64,000 bases of DNA, from the NCBI RefSeq assembly GCF_020809045.1, contig NZ_CP078079.1, positions 2,418,001 to 2,482,000 on the forward strand. The letters run 5' to 3'. Position 1 is the first letter of the stretch; each line of letters begins with the position of its first letter. The position numbers and the translations under genes were made by a program. Below the pieces are notes generated by a model, which was not told the origin of the DNA, searched no databases, and saw only the letters and a list, made by a program, of their open reading frames with translations. This document shows positions 27,161-36,281 of the stretch, piece after piece. This DNA comes from Pseudarthrobacter sp. L1SW. Its GTDB lineage: Bacteria; Actinomycetota; Actinomycetes; Actinomycetales; Micrococcaceae.

Positions 27161-27937
27161 TCAGCGCCGAACGATGGGGTTGGACAGGCGTCCGATGCCC
27201 TCGATCTCCACCTCGAAGCGGTCCCCCGCGGTGACGAGTCCCACGCCGGCCGGAGTCCCGGTCATGATCACGTCGCCCGGAAGGAGGGTGAATGCCTGGG
27301 ACACAATGGACACCAGTTCGCGGACTCCCCTGATCATTTGGCTGGTGCTGCCGTCCTGCCGCAGTTCCCCGTTCAGCCGGCCCTGGATCTGCAGGTCCTC
27401 GGTGTCGAGTTCGGTCTCGATCCACGGGCCCAGCGGCGCCGAGGTGTCAAAGCCCTTGGCCCGGGTCCACTGCAGGTCGGTCTTCTGGACGTCGCGGGCC
27501 GTGAGGTCATTGCCGCACGTGTAGCCGAAGATGACGTCATCCACGCGGTCCTCGGGGACGTCCTTGCAGATCCTGCCGATCACCACGCACAGTTCCGCCT
27601 CGAAGGAGACTTCCTCGGAGAATTCCGGCAGCACCACAGGATCGTTGGGGCCCACAACGGCGGTATTGGGCTTCAGGAACAGGAGGGGCTGGGCGGGCAC
27701 TTCGTTGCCGAGTTCATGCGCGTGCTCCACGAAGTTTCGTCCCACCCCGATCACCTTGCTGCGTGGAATGATGGGGGCCAGCAGCCGGACGTCCTCCAGC
27801 TTGTGGCGGACGGATGTGCGCTCCACCCCGTTGAAGAAGGGGTCTCCGTGGATGACAGTGATTTCCTCACTGCCCGTGTCACCTTCGACGACGCCGTAGA
27901 GGGGATCAGAATCAACGACAAACCTGGCAATACGCAT
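27161..27937 (-). CDS. Fumarylacetoacetate hydrolase family protein
   Basis: A metal-dependent enzyme of the FAH fold, 258 aa (hydrolase, decarboxylase or isomerase of keto-acid ring-cleavage products). [24 protein letters not shown] and [11 protein letters not shown] are family motifs; the Glu/Asp residues in SFEAE and in the GPWIETELD region bind the divalent metal. Substrate unknown. A TAGGGT box ends 7 nt before ATG, so it may have its own leaderless transcript. It lies 50 bp upstream of gltX. Confidence 0.9.
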   Translation of the reverse strand: MRIARFVVDSDPLYGVVEGDTGSEEITVIHGDPFFNGVERTSVRHKLEDVRLLAPIIPRSKVIGVGRNFVEHAHELGNEVPAQPLLFLKPNTAVVGPNDPVVLPEFSEEVSFEAELCVVIGRICKDVPEDRVDDVIFGYTCGNDLTARDVQKTDLQWTRAKGFDTSAPLGPWIETELDTEDLQIQGRLNGELRQDGSTSQMIRGVRELVSIVSQAFTLLPGDVIMTGTPAGVGLVTAGDRFEVEIEGIGRLSNPIVRR

Positions 27938-27979
27938 GGCTCCTACCCTACCGTCCCGACAGGCTGCGGCTGCCAGCGC

Positions 27980-28786
27980 CTACTGCTGCGGCGGCACGCC
28001 GCGCAGGTAGTGGAGCTGCGCTGCGACGGACGTTTCAGCGGCCCGCCGCACGGAGGGCCCGACGTCGGAATAGACGACGGCGGCAACGTCACCTGCGGAC
28101 GCGTCCCGGCCCAGCCTGTCCACAGCAGCGCGGATCTGTTCCAGCCGCTCGAGGCGGTGGCTGCGGTAGGCGCGCGCAATTTCCTCCAGCGACGGCAGCA
28201 CCGGACCGTGGGCCGGCAGGACAGTGGCAGGCCCCAGCGCTTCAAGCCGGTCCAGCGAGGCAAGGTAACTTCCCAGGGTTCCGTCAGGATAGTCGAGCAT
28301 GGTGGTGCCGCGGCCCAGGATGGTGTCCCCGGTCAGGACTGCGCCGAGGAAACCGTCGCCAGGGAGGTGGAAGCACAGGGAATCGGACGTATGGCCGGGC
28401 GTGGCCAGCACCCGGATTTCCACGCCGGCGGCGGAAAGTACTTCGCCGTCCTCGAGGGGAGTGCCGCCGCCGTGGCAGTGGACGGCCCCGGCCGCGCGCA
28501 CCGGGGCGCCGGTCAGCGCGTGGAGGCGGGCGGAACCGGCTGTATGGTCCGCGTGGCGGTGGGTGATGAGGATGAGCTCCACGGGGCCGGCAGCGGCGAG
28601 TGCCTGGAGGTGCGGCTCGTCCAGGGGGCCGGGATCAACCACAACGGCACCGGGGTTTCCGGGGGCACGCAGGACGTAGGAGTTGGTCCCTTCCAGGCTC
28701 ATGGGCCCTGGATTGGGCGCGAGGATAAACCCGGTCAGGGCGGAGCTGCGCTGCAGGCGGCCGGGGGCGGGGGCTGGAGTCACCAT
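27980..28786 (-). CDS. Metallo-beta-lactamase-fold hydrolase
   Basis: A 268-aa MBL-fold protein. The zinc motif THRHADHTAGS (HxHxDH) follows the first beta sheet, with later ligands in LATPGHTSDSL, LTGDTIL and LPAHGP. The arrangement resembles LACTB2/hydroxyacylglutathione-hydrolase-like enzymes, some of which are nucleases. ATG 28786 is selected because the conserved N-terminal region begins shortly after it; the frame is open further upstream. Confidence 0.88.
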   Translation of the reverse strand: MVTPAPAPGRLQRSSALTGFILAPNPGPMSLEGTNSYVLRAPGNPGAVVVDPGPLDEPHLQALAAAGPVELILITHRHADHTAGSARLHALTGAPVRAAGAVHCHGGGTPLEDGEVLSAAGVEIRVLATPGHTSDSLCFHLPGDGFLGAVLTGDTILGRGTTMLDYPDGTLGSYLASLDRLEALGPATVLPAHGPVLPSLEEIARAYRSHRLERLEQIRAAVDRLGRDASAGDVAAVVYSDVGPSVRRAAETSVAAQLHYLRGVPPQQ

Positions 28787-28908
28787 CCCATCTTTGCATC
28801 CACCCGTGGTGCACTGGTGTTTCCCGGCAGAGGAATAGAACAGCCACGGCGCCGGGTTGAGCACCAGTGAAGACCACCCCATCACCCAGGAAGCCGGAAC
28901 CAGACACC

Positions 28909-29505
28909 ATGAGCACCACAACAACGCTTGCCGATCTGCTCGCCGAGGCTGACGCCGCCGGCCACGACCATGCCCTGACGGAGAAGAACAGCGGGCTCCA
29001 GCACATCCACAACCACGCGACGGGTGGCATCGTCTGGTTTCCCACCTGGAAGAAATTCCGTGAGACCACGGACTGGCGCGAGGAAGTGGATGCTTTCGCG
29101 GAGGATCTCACGTCTGGTTCACAGCTGGTGGAAGAAGTCGCGGCAAGTTCCGTCGCCGCCGAGTTGGAGTCCCTCCTGAAACGCGCGGCAGCCGCGGGTG
29201 ATGCGGGTATCTTCGTCGAGAAAAACCTGACCCGGCACCTGACCCGGACCTGGGCCCTCGCCGACGCCGTCGCCGAGGTAACCGGGAAGGCGCTGCCCAC
29301 CGGCAGCACTGTGCCGTCCATATTTGCCGACTACCCGTACGACGTCTACGCCCAGGACGGCGGCGCCTTTGCGACGGCGCTGTGGAACGACATGATCGAT
29401 GCCCGCCGCAACCAGGCCATCGCCGAAGAGGCTGCGCGCAAGGCGCTGAAGCCGGTGTCCCGCAAGGCCCTCAAGAACGCCGCCCGGAAGGCCGCCCGGC
29501 GCTGA
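28909..29505 (+). CDS. Hypothetical protein with basic C-terminal tail
   Basis: I do not recognise the family. The 198-aa product is soluble with no signal peptide or membrane segment. It starts acidic (LADLLAEADAAGHDH), contains GGIVWFPTWKKFRETTDWREEV and a Tyr-rich stretch FADYPYDVYAQDGGAFATALWNDM, and ends in a Lys/Arg/Ala tail (KALKNAARKAARR) that could bind nucleic acid. Codon use is like that of its neighbours. ATG 28909 is chosen over GTG 28867. It is divergent from the MBL gene and ends before an inverted repeat at 29553. Confidence 0.7.
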   Translation: MSTTTTLADLLAEADAAGHDHALTEKNSGLQHIHNHATGGIVWFPTWKKFRETTDWREEVDAFAEDLTSGSQLVEEVAASSVAAELESLLKRAAAAGDAGIFVEKNLTRHLTRTWALADAVAEVTGKALPTGSTVPSIFADYPYDVYAQDGGAFATALWNDMIDARRNQAIAEEAARKALKPVSRKALKNAARKAARR

Positions 29506-29552
29506 GTGCCGCCGTCGGGCGTTTCAGGAGCACTGCGCCCCAGCGGTCCCAA

Positions 29553-29599
29553 GCGTGTTCGCGAAACCGAACCTTCACGGTGGGGTTTCGCGAACACGC
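29553..29599. repeat. Perfect 16-bp inverted repeat
   Basis: Left arm 29553-29568 (GCGTGTTCGCGAAACC) and right arm 29584-29599 are perfect complements across a 15-nt loop. It lies between the convergent hypothetical gene and ilvE, so it may act as a two-way terminator. It looks like a dispersed intergenic palindrome. Confidence 0.7.
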
Positions 29600-29626
29600 C
29601 TAGGATGCCTGCCGCGCTGAAACCGG

Positions 29627-30739
29627 TTAGGCCAGGCGGGTCAGCCAGCCGTGGGTGTCCGGGACGGTTCCGGTCTGGATGCCGAGCAGTTGCTCGCGGA
29701 TTGCCATGGTGGTCTCCCCCGCCTTGGCGTCCTCGGAGCCAATGAACTCGGTGGCGTCCTTGAGGACTCCGATGGGGGTGATGACGGCGGCTGTACCGCA
29801 CGCGAAGACCTCGGCAATCTCGCCGGAAGCAACGCCGTCGCGCCACTCATCAAGGGTGATCTTGCGCTCGGTAACCTGGCGGCCCATGTCCTTGGCCACC
29901 TGGATGACGGACATCCTGGTGATGCCTTCCAGGATGGTGCCGGTCAGCGCGGGAGTGACCAGCGAGCCGTCCTTCATCACGAAGAAGACGTTCATGCCGC
30001 CCAGTTCCTCGACCGCATTGTCGTTGAAGTGGTCAAGGAAGAGCACCTGCTTGCAGCCGTGGGCTTCGGCTTCCTGCTGGGCGATCAGCGAAGCGGCGTA
30101 GTTGCCGCCGCACTTGGCGTCGCCGGTCCCGCCACGGCCGGCGCGGGCGTACTCACGCGAGATCCAGATGGAGACAGGCTTCAGCTCGCCGCCGAAGTAG
30201 TTGCCAACAGGCGAGGCGATGACCCGGAAGGAAACCTCGCGCGCAGCCCGGACACCAAGGAAGGCCTCGGTGGCGATCATGAACGGCCGAAGGTAAAGCG
30301 CTTCGCCGTCACCGCTGGGCACCCATTCCTTGTCCGCAGCCACCAGCTCACGGATGGCGCCGAGGAAATACTCGGCCGGGAGTTCGGGAAGGGCGAGCCT
30401 GCGGGCGGACTTGTTCAGCCGCGCCGCGTTTGCTTCCGGGCGGAAGGACCAGATGGAACCGTCGGCATGGCGGTACGCTTTGAGACCCTCGAAAATCTCC
30501 TGCCCGTAGTGCAGCACCGCGGCGGACGGGTCCAGGACGATCGGGCCGTACGCTTCAACCCGGGCATTGTGCCAGCCGCCGTTGCCGTGCTCGTCCACGC
30601 TGTAGTCGACAACTGCCGTGTGGTCGGTGAAGTGCTTGCCGAATCCCGGGTTGGCCAGGATGGCTGCACGCTCTTCAGCAGACTTCGGGTTGGCCGAGAG
30701 CTGCTGGCTGAATTCGACGCCAGAGGCGGTCTGAGTCAT
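29627..30739 (-). CDS. ilvE: Branched-chain amino acid aminotransferase
   Basis: The last step of Ile, Leu and Val synthesis: amino transfer from glutamate to the 2-oxo acids. It is a fold-type IV PLP enzyme of 370 aa. [18 protein letters not shown] is the class signature start, the PLP lysine lies in [12 protein letters not shown], and GTAAVITPI is near the end. ATG 30739 is preceded by GGAGGAA. Separate from leuB by 105 bp. Confidence 0.95.
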   Translation of the reverse strand: MTQTASGVEFSQQLSANPKSAEERAAILANPGFGKHFTDHTAVVDYSVDEHGNGGWHNARVEAYGPIVLDPSAAVLHYGQEIFEGLKAYRHADGSIWSFRPEANAARLNKSARRLALPELPAEYFLGAIRELVAADKEWVPSGDGEALYLRPFMIATEAFLGVRAAREVSFRVIASPVGNYFGGELKPVSIWISREYARAGRGGTGDAKCGGNYAASLIAQQEAEAHGCKQVLFLDHFNDNAVEELGGMNVFFVMKDGSLVTPALTGTILEGITRMSVIQVAKDMGRQVTERKITLDEWRDGVASGEIAEVFACGTAAVITPIGVLKDATEFIGSEDAKAGETTMAIREQLLGIQTGTVPDTHGWLTRLA

Positions 30740-30844
30740 GGTTCCTCCACGATCGGCCGCCCCCGGTTCAGCGCTGAACAGCAAGGGCGGCATTTGGTGA
30801 TTCGAGACAAGCTTACGCCCGAAGCCGGAGGCCCTGGCGCGGGG

Positions 30845-31897
30845 TCAGAGACCGGCAGCGATGGCGTCGCCGATGGCACTGGTGGTGCGTGCACCGCCGT
30901 CGCGCTTTTCGACGTCGGCAACCACTGCCGCTTCGATCCTGCTGGCCGCTGCGCCGTAGCCCAAGTGGTCCAGCAGGAGGGCAGCCGACAGGATGGCAGC
31001 CGTGGGGTCGGCCCTGCCCTGGCCGGCAATGTCCGGGGCGGAGCCGTGCACCGGCTCGAACATGGACGGAGCGGTGCGGTCCATGTTGATGTTGCCCGAG
31101 GCTGCGAGGCCGATGCCGCCGGTGACGGCCGCCGCGAGGTCGGTGATGATGTCCCCGAACAGGTTGTCCGTGACGATCACGTCAAAGCGGGAGGGGTCGG
31201 TGACCATGAAGATGGTGGCGGCGTCCACGTGCAGGTAGTCGTGGGTGACTTCCGGGAACTCCTGGGCGACGGCCTCGACCGTGCGCTTCCACAGGTGCCC
31301 GGCGAAGACCAGGACGTTGTGCTTGTGGACCAGGGTTACATGCTTGCGCTCCCTCGCGCTGGCGCGGCGGAAGGCATCCCGGACAACCCGCTCCACGCCG
31401 TGGGCCGTGTTCAGGGAAACTTCGGTGGCAACCTCGTGTGGAGTGCCGGCGCGCAGGGTGCCGCCGTTGCCCACATAGGGTCCTTCGGTGCCCTCGCGGA
31501 CCACGATGAAGTCGATGGTGCCGGGGTTGGCCAGCGGGCTTCCCACGGTTCCGTAGAGCCGGGAAGGCCGAAGGTTGACGTAGTGGTCCAGGCTGAAGCG
31601 GAGCTTGAGCAGCAGCTCGCGTTCAATGATGCCGGAGGGGATGCGGGTATCGCCCGGGGCGGCGCCTACCGCGCCGAAGAGGATGGCGTCCCTGGTCCGG
31701 AGGTCCGCCAGGACCTCGTCCGGCAGGGTCTCCCCGGTGGCCAGCCAGTGCTCGGCACCAAGCTGGTAGTGGGTCTGCTTGAGCTCAACGCCCTCCGCTG
31801 CCACGGCCTTCTCGAGGACCTTAAGGGCCTCGGCAATCACCTCGGGGCCAATGCCGTCGCCGGGAATTACTGCAAGATCAATGGAGGATGCGCTCAT
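30845..31897 (-). CDS. leuB: 3-isopropylmalate dehydrogenase
   Basis: Oxidative decarboxylation of 3-isopropylmalate with NAD+ in leucine synthesis. 350 aa. [10 protein letters not shown] opens the protein. Substrate Arg residues lie in [19 protein letters not shown], metal Asp residues in [20 protein letters not shown], and [14 protein letters not shown] binds the nucleotide. -10 TAACCT (31904-31909) ends 6 nt before ATG, so the transcript is probably leaderless. A candidate LtbR operator is upstream. Confidence 0.96.
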   Translation of the reverse strand: MSASSIDLAVIPGDGIGPEVIAEALKVLEKAVAAEGVELKQTHYQLGAEHWLATGETLPDEVLADLRTRDAILFGAVGAAPGDTRIPSGIIERELLLKLRFSLDHYVNLRPSRLYGTVGSPLANPGTIDFIVVREGTEGPYVGNGGTLRAGTPHEVATEVSLNTAHGVERVVRDAFRRASARERKHVTLVHKHNVLVFAGHLWKRTVEAVAQEFPEVTHDYLHVDAATIFMVTDPSRFDVIVTDNLFGDIITDLAAAVTGGIGLAASGNINMDRTAPSMFEPVHGSAPDIAGQGRADPTAAILSAALLLDHLGYGAAASRIEAAVVADVEKRDGGARTTSAIGDAIAAGL

Positions 31898-31903
31898 GGA
31901 TTC

Positions 31904-31934
31904 AGGTTAGCCAAGACATCCATATGCTGGTCAA
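31904..31934 (-). promoter_or_regulatory. leuB promoter
   Basis: TTGACC (31929-31934) and TAACCT (31904-31909) on the minus strand are separated by 19 nt. The -10 box ends 6 nt before the leuB ATG. Confidence 0.5.
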
Positions 31935-31938
31935 GCCG

Positions 31939-31953
31939 TCTCAATATTCGAGA
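31939..31953. promoter_or_regulatory. Candidate LtbR operator at leuB
   Basis: TCTCA-ATATT-CGAGA, one mismatch from a perfect inverted repeat. The 13 bases 31935-31947 are identical to the reverse complement of 17679-17691 in the leuC/ltbR region. It lies just upstream of the -35 box of leuB. Confidence 0.6.
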
Positions 31954-31991
31954 AGGAGGGCGTGCCCGCCGCCGGAGCCGGCTGCTGCCGG

Positions 31992-32729
31992 TCAGCCAGC
32001 GACAGGGGTAGCGGTTACTACCACGTTGGTTCCCCAGAGGTCGTCGGTGTAGCACGAAATGAGCACCAGCCTGTTGGGTGCAACCTCCCAGATAGGACTG
32101 TCCTTGAGTCCCGATTTTACGTACGTGGTGACCGAGTCCACCCGGTATTCCAGCTCACCCGCGGACGTAACAACCGTGAGGCTGTCCCCCGCTGCCGCCT
32201 TGGAACTGAGCCGGTTGAAGGGCGCCTCAAGATCCTGCCAGCTGTGGCCCACGACGTACGTTGTGTTGGTGGAGCCCGAGCCCGGCATTCCGTACGGGGT
32301 CAGCCAGTATCCGTCCATGGTGGGCGGCGGGATGATCGTCTGTGAGGCAACGTCCGAACTGCTCGGATCGAGCGGATACACAGGAACGTCGATATCCGCA
32401 GCGGGATAGATCAGCCGCTGCGGAGGAGCAACCGGTGGCCCGGCCATTTCCGAAGGCACTTCCGAGGGGATATCCGGACCAGGGGTAACCGGGGCGGTGC
32501 CGGTCGCCGCGTGCGTTGGAAGTTGCGATGCCACCGCTGGTGCGCCGCCGTGCGGTGTCCTGCCCCCGGCGTCAACCAGGACAGGGAGAAGGGCTACGGC
32601 AACGAAGCCCACGATGCCTGCCACGGCCAGCAGGAGAGTCGTTTTGAAAATGGCACGCCGGCGATGGTGGCCTGTTGTACTGGATTTTGCTTCCGCTCCG
32701 GGTACTTCCTCCGGGTGATGTCCTGCCAT
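31992..32729 (-). CDS. Sortase-family transpeptidase, atypical active site
   Basis: A 245-aa membrane-anchored protein: one N-terminal transmembrane helix (about 28-50), a Pro-rich linker, then a sortase domain from about 105. The catalytic His is in YVVGHSW (His162) and the Cys in LVLISCY (Cys226). The arginine normally found shortly after the Cys, before the last strand, is not there: the sequence is TDDLWGTNVVV. It may use another residue or belong to a divergent class (E/F-like). GAGGA precedes the ATG. The surface protein gene immediately upstream is a possible substrate. Confidence 0.82.
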   Translation of the reverse strand: MAGHHPEEVPGAEAKSSTTGHHRRRAIFKTTLLLAVAGIVGFVAVALLPVLVDAGGRTPHGGAPAVASQLPTHAATGTAPVTPGPDIPSEVPSEMAGPPVAPPQRLIYPAADIDVPVYPLDPSSSDVASQTIIPPPTMDGYWLTPYGMPGSGSTNTTYVVGHSWQDLEAPFNRLSSKAAAGDSLTVVTSAGELEYRVDSVTTYVKSGLKDSPIWEVAPNRLVLISCYTDDLWGTNVVVTATPVAG

Positions 32730-32780
32730 GGATCGTCCTCATGCTTCGGCTTAGCTTGGGGAAAACGGCCGGGTGGAGAC

Positions 32781-32815
32781 GCAAAGCGCCGTGCAACAGC
32801 TGCACGGCGCTTTGC
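32781..32815 (-). terminator. Hairpin between surface protein and sortase genes
   Basis: A perfect 15-bp stem (32781-32795 with 32801-32815), 5-nt loop. It follows the surface protein stop by 42 nt. There is no T-tract, so termination may be partial. Confidence 0.55.
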
Positions 32816-32857
32816 GTTCCTTTACCTGGATGCCGCCGGGGCGGCGGTCACCGGACG

Positions 32858-33706
32858 CTATCCGTGGTGCTGGCCGCGGACCACAACCCTGGCCATGGCC
32901 TTCCGGACAGCAAGGGCAACGCCGGCAGCCAGCACAGCAGCCAGGCCGCCAAGCCAGGGAGCTGTGCCCACACCGGACGAAGCCGACACAGCGGTCTGCA
33001 CGTTGAAGCCCTCGTTTGGCTCGGCCACTGCACCCGCTCCGCCTCCGGCAACAGCTCCGCGCGGATTCGTCCCCGGCACGGCACCCGCAGGCGGAACTAC
33101 GGTACCGGGAACGGTGGGCGGAGTTGTCGGCGGCGTGGTGGTCGGCGGCGTGGTGGTGACCTTCACGGGCTTGCAGTCGTTCTCGAAGATTGCCTGGCCT
33201 GCCGCGGTCCAGTTCTGGCCGGCAGGAATCACCTTTCCGCTGTTCGGCGGGATGATGTCCTCTTCATGCTGGTGGTGGGCGCCACCGTGGCCGTTCAGCC
33301 CCTGCAGCGCGATGGTAATGACCTGGTAGGGGTTCTTTTCCGATCCCGTGGCATGGCAGATGGTGATCTTCTTGTCGTTGTCCTTCGGCGGTTCAGCGGG
33401 ATTTCCGCCCGGCATGGCGCAACCCGCGTTCCACACATCCACCTTGTCCAGGTTCTGGCCGCGCGGCAGGACCTTCCCGTTGTTGGCCGGGATGATGTCC
33501 TCTTCGTGCTGGTGGTGGGCACCCGCGTGGCCGTTCAACGCATTGAGGTCAATGGTGATTGCCTGGTAGGGGTGGGTTTCAGACCCCGTGGCGTGGCAGA
33601 TGGTGATCTTCTCACCGCCTCCCGATTCACCTGTGGCGAATGCCGAGGCTGTTGCACCCATGAGTGCGAGGCTTGTGACCCCCAGGGTGGCAAGGATCCG
33701 TTTCAT
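32858..33706 (-). CDS. Surface protein with two Cys/His-rich repeats
   Basis: A 282-aa exported protein. It has a signal peptide (about 1-24), then two homologous repeats at about 32-96 and 112-178. Each starts KITICHATGSE, continues PYQ-ITI, then GAHHQHEEDIIP and GQN, and closes with one further Cys, so one disulfide per repeat is likely and the His/Glu cluster may bind metal. A Thr/Pro-rich stalk (183-200), a Gly/Ala region and a C-terminal membrane helix (about 250-268) with a basic tail follow. No LPXTG-type motif is visible. Neighbour of a sortase. The family has no function known to me. Confidence 0.8.
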   Translation of the reverse strand: MKRILATLGVTSLALMGATASAFATGESGGGEKITICHATGSETHPYQAITIDLNALNGHAGAHHQHEEDIIPANNGKVLPRGQNLDKVDVWNAGCAMPGGNPAEPPKDNDKKITICHATGSEKNPYQVITIALQGLNGHGGAHHQHEEDIIPPNSGKVIPAGQNWTAAGQAIFENDCKPVKVTTTPPTTTPPTTPPTVPGTVVPPAGAVPGTNPRGAVAGGGAGAVAEPNEGFNVQTAVSASSGVGTAPWLGGLAAVLAAGVALAVRKAMARVVVRGQHHG

Positions 33707-33928
33707 TTCCGTCTCCGTCCATAGTCTGCTTCAGACTGTCCAGACGCGAGAGAGAACACACCGCCCCAACCTGACGGTTCAACCCGGCGTAACGGGTCGA
33801 AAGGCAAACAGACAGCATCGGGGCGACGGTTCTCCCAGATGCGAACTGTCAGTTTGCTAACACGTTCAGGCTATGGATTTTCCTGCCGGGAATCCCCAGT
33901 AGGACGTACTTATTTTCGGAATGCGGAA

Positions 33929-35491
33929 CTACTTGGCCTCTGCCGGCTCTTCGTACTTCGGGAACACCGGGGACGGAGCCGGCAGTGGCGTCCCTGCCAC
34001 GATGGGGGTGCCAATGGCGGCGAACTGCCGGGCCTCCCCTTCCGGCTGGCCGAGCGTCTGCAGCAGCGCCGCCGTTGCCTTGGGCATGACCGGCTGCGCC
34101 AGGATGGCCACGATCCGCAGCACCTCCAGCGTCACGTACAGCACCGTGTTCATGCGTCCGACGTCGGTCTTCCGCAGCACCCAGGGTGCCTGCTCCGCGA
34201 AGTAGGCGTTGGTGTCGCCGAGGACTCCCCAGATCGTTTCAAGGGCGCGGCTGAATTCCTGCTTGTCAAAGGCTGCCCGGGCCGCCTCAAGGAGGGCGCC
34301 GGCCTGCTCCAGGATGGCGTTGTCCCCAGCCGTGAACGCACCCGGAACGGGGACCTTTCCCTCGCAGTTCTTGGCGACCATGGACAGCGAACGCTGGGCC
34401 AGGTTGCCGAAGTTGTTGGCCAGGTCCGCGTTCATCCGGCCCACGATGGCATCGTGGTTGTAGCTGCCGTCCGCGCCGAACGGCACCTCGCGGAGGAAGA
34501 AGAACCGCACCTGGTCCACGCCGTACTGCTCCACGAAATCGGACGGGGCCACCACGTTGCCCAGGGACTTGGACATTTTCACGCCGTTATTGTGCAGGAA
34601 GCCGTGGATCATGACGCGCTTGGGCAACTCCAGGCCCGCGCTCATCAGGAAGGCCGGCCAGTAGATGGCGTGGAAGCGGGAGATGTCCTTGCCGATGATG
34701 TGCACATCGGCGGGCCAGTACTTCCGGAACTTCTCCGAATCGACGTCGGGGTAGCCCACACCCGTGAGGTAGTTGGTCAGGGCATCCACCCAGACGTACA
34801 TGACGTGCTTGTCGTTGCCCGGAACCGGGACGCCCCAGTCGAACGTCGTGCGGCTGATGGACAGGTCCTCCAGGCCGCGCTTCACGAAGCTGATGACTTC
34901 GTTGAAGCGGTACTGCGGGGCGCCGAACTCAGGGTGCGCATCGTAAAGCGCAAGGAGCTTGTCCTGGTAGGCGGACAGCCGGAAGAAGTAGCTCTCCTCC
35001 GCCGTCCAGGTCACCTCGGTGTCCGTCTCCTTGGAGTAGCGCACGCCGTCGTCCTTGACCACAGTGTCGTCCTCGACATAGAACGCCTCGTCCCGGACGG
35101 AGTACCAGCCCTCGTACTTGGACAGGTAGATGTCCCCGTTGGCTTCCATCTTCTTCCAGATGGCCTGCGAGGCAGCGTAGTGGTCCTCGTCCGTCGTCCG
35201 GATGAAACGGTCGTAGGAAATCCCCAGTGCGGAATGCGCCGCCTTGAAGGCCTCGACGTTCCGGTCCACCAGCTCCTTGGGAGTCAGGCCTTCCTTCTCA
35301 GCGGTCTGGGCGATCTTCATCCCGTGCTCGTCCGTGCCGGTCAGGAACATCACGTCATAGCCATCCAGCCGCTTGAAGCGTGCCATTGCATCGGTGGCGA
35401 TGTACTCGTAGGCGTGGCCGATGTGCGGCACGCCGTTGGGGTAGGTGATGGCCGTGGTGATGTAGAACGGCGTTTTCTCTGAAGCAGTCAC
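33929..35491 (-). CDS. metG: Methionyl-tRNA synthetase
   Basis: A class I synthetase loading Met onto initiator and elongator tRNA-Met. 520 aa, the short form without the C-terminal tRNA-binding domain. The HIGH-type motif is [12 protein letters not shown] near residue 22 and KMSKS is intact in [12 protein letters not shown]. The four-cysteine zinc knuckle is absent, as in the MetG2 type. GTG 35491 is preceded by TAACGT ending 7 nt upstream and no Shine-Dalgarno, suggesting a leaderless GTG start. Confidence 0.95.
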   Translation of the reverse strand: MTASEKTPFYITTAITYPNGVPHIGHAYEYIATDAMARFKRLDGYDVMFLTGTDEHGMKIAQTAEKEGLTPKELVDRNVEAFKAAHSALGISYDRFIRTTDEDHYAASQAIWKKMEANGDIYLSKYEGWYSVRDEAFYVEDDTVVKDDGVRYSKETDTEVTWTAEESYFFRLSAYQDKLLALYDAHPEFGAPQYRFNEVISFVKRGLEDLSISRTTFDWGVPVPGNDKHVMYVWVDALTNYLTGVGYPDVDSEKFRKYWPADVHIIGKDISRFHAIYWPAFLMSAGLELPKRVMIHGFLHNNGVKMSKSLGNVVAPSDFVEQYGVDQVRFFFLREVPFGADGSYNHDAIVGRMNADLANNFGNLAQRSLSMVAKNCEGKVPVPGAFTAGDNAILEQAGALLEAARAAFDKQEFSRALETIWGVLGDTNAYFAEQAPWVLRKTDVGRMNTVLYVTLEVLRIVAILAQPVMPKATAALLQTLGQPEGEARQFAAIGTPIVAGTPLPAPSPVFPKYEEPAEAK

Positions 35492-35525
35492 GTGGAGGAC
35501 GTTACCTTCGGTGCGGAGGGGCGGG

Positions 35526-36281
35526 CTAGATGAGTTCAGTCAGGGTATCGCTGAGCCGGACCAGTTCGTGGTCATGCGAGGCCACCAGGACGGCGATCCC
35601 GTCCGACGTGGTGTCCTTCAGGATGCTGATGATGCGGTTGGCCGAAGCACGGTCGAGGCTGGCAGTGGGCTCATCCACCACCAGGACGCGGGTGCCCAGG
35701 ATCAGTGCCCGGGCGATGGCCACGCGCTGGCGTTCGCCGCCGGACAGCTGGGCAGGACGGTGCCGCATGCGGCGGCCCAGGCCCACGAGGTCCAGCAGGT
35801 CCTTGGCCATGTCGCGTCGCTGGTCCACTTCGCCGTCCGGGACCGCCGGCAGGAGCACGTTCTCGAGCGCGCTCATCCCGTCAATCAGTGCACCGCCCTG
35901 GTCAACATAACCGATCAGGGCACGACGGCGGTCCGCGATTTCGTCATCGCCCATGCTTTCCAGGGAATCGCCTTCCCAGAAGACGCGGCCCGACGTCGGC
36001 AGCGTCAGTCCCGCGCCGACGGTGAGGATGCTGGTCTTGCCGGAACCGCTGCGGCCGGCAACGCAGTGCATCTCCCCCGCGTGCAGGGTGAGGTCGAAGT
36101 TTTCCACCACGCTGACGGCTTCCGCACCGCCCTTACCCCCGCCGTAGCGGATGGTGATGTCACTCAGTTCCAGCGGGGTCGCGTGGTCGGCGGCCTTGAC
36201 GATGGTGTTGGCACGGGTCTGCAGGGGGACCTCGGCGGAGCCGGACCGGCGGCTCCGCTGGACATTCGTCGGGTTTGTCAT
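35526..36281 (-). CDS. ABC transporter ATP-binding protein
   Basis: A 251-aa MacB/LolD-type ATPase. Walker A is GRSGSGKTS, the Q-loop is in [12 protein letters not shown], the ABC signature is [15 protein letters not shown] and Walker B/D-loop [12 protein letters not shown], followed by His in VASHDHEL. Its ATG overlaps the permease stop (ATGA), so the pair forms one exporter. Substrate unknown. Confidence 0.93.
   Translation of the reverse strand: MTNPTNVQRSRRSGSAEVPLQTRANTIVKAADHATPLELSDITIRYGGGKGGAEAVSVVENFDLTLHAGEMHCVAGRSGSGKTSILTVGAGLTLPTSGRVFWEGDSLESMGDDEIADRRRALIGYVDQGGALIDGMSALENVLLPAVPDGEVDQRRDMAKDLLDLVGLGRRMRHRPAQLSGGERQRVAIARALILGTRVLVVDEPTASLDRASANRIISILKDTTSDGIAVLVASHDHELVRLSDTLTELI

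Noticed and set aside
29651..32011. 786-codon open frame on the plus strand
   Set aside because: It is antisense to ilvE and leuB, which have full motif support; the frame is a GC-rich shadow with no recognisable domain.
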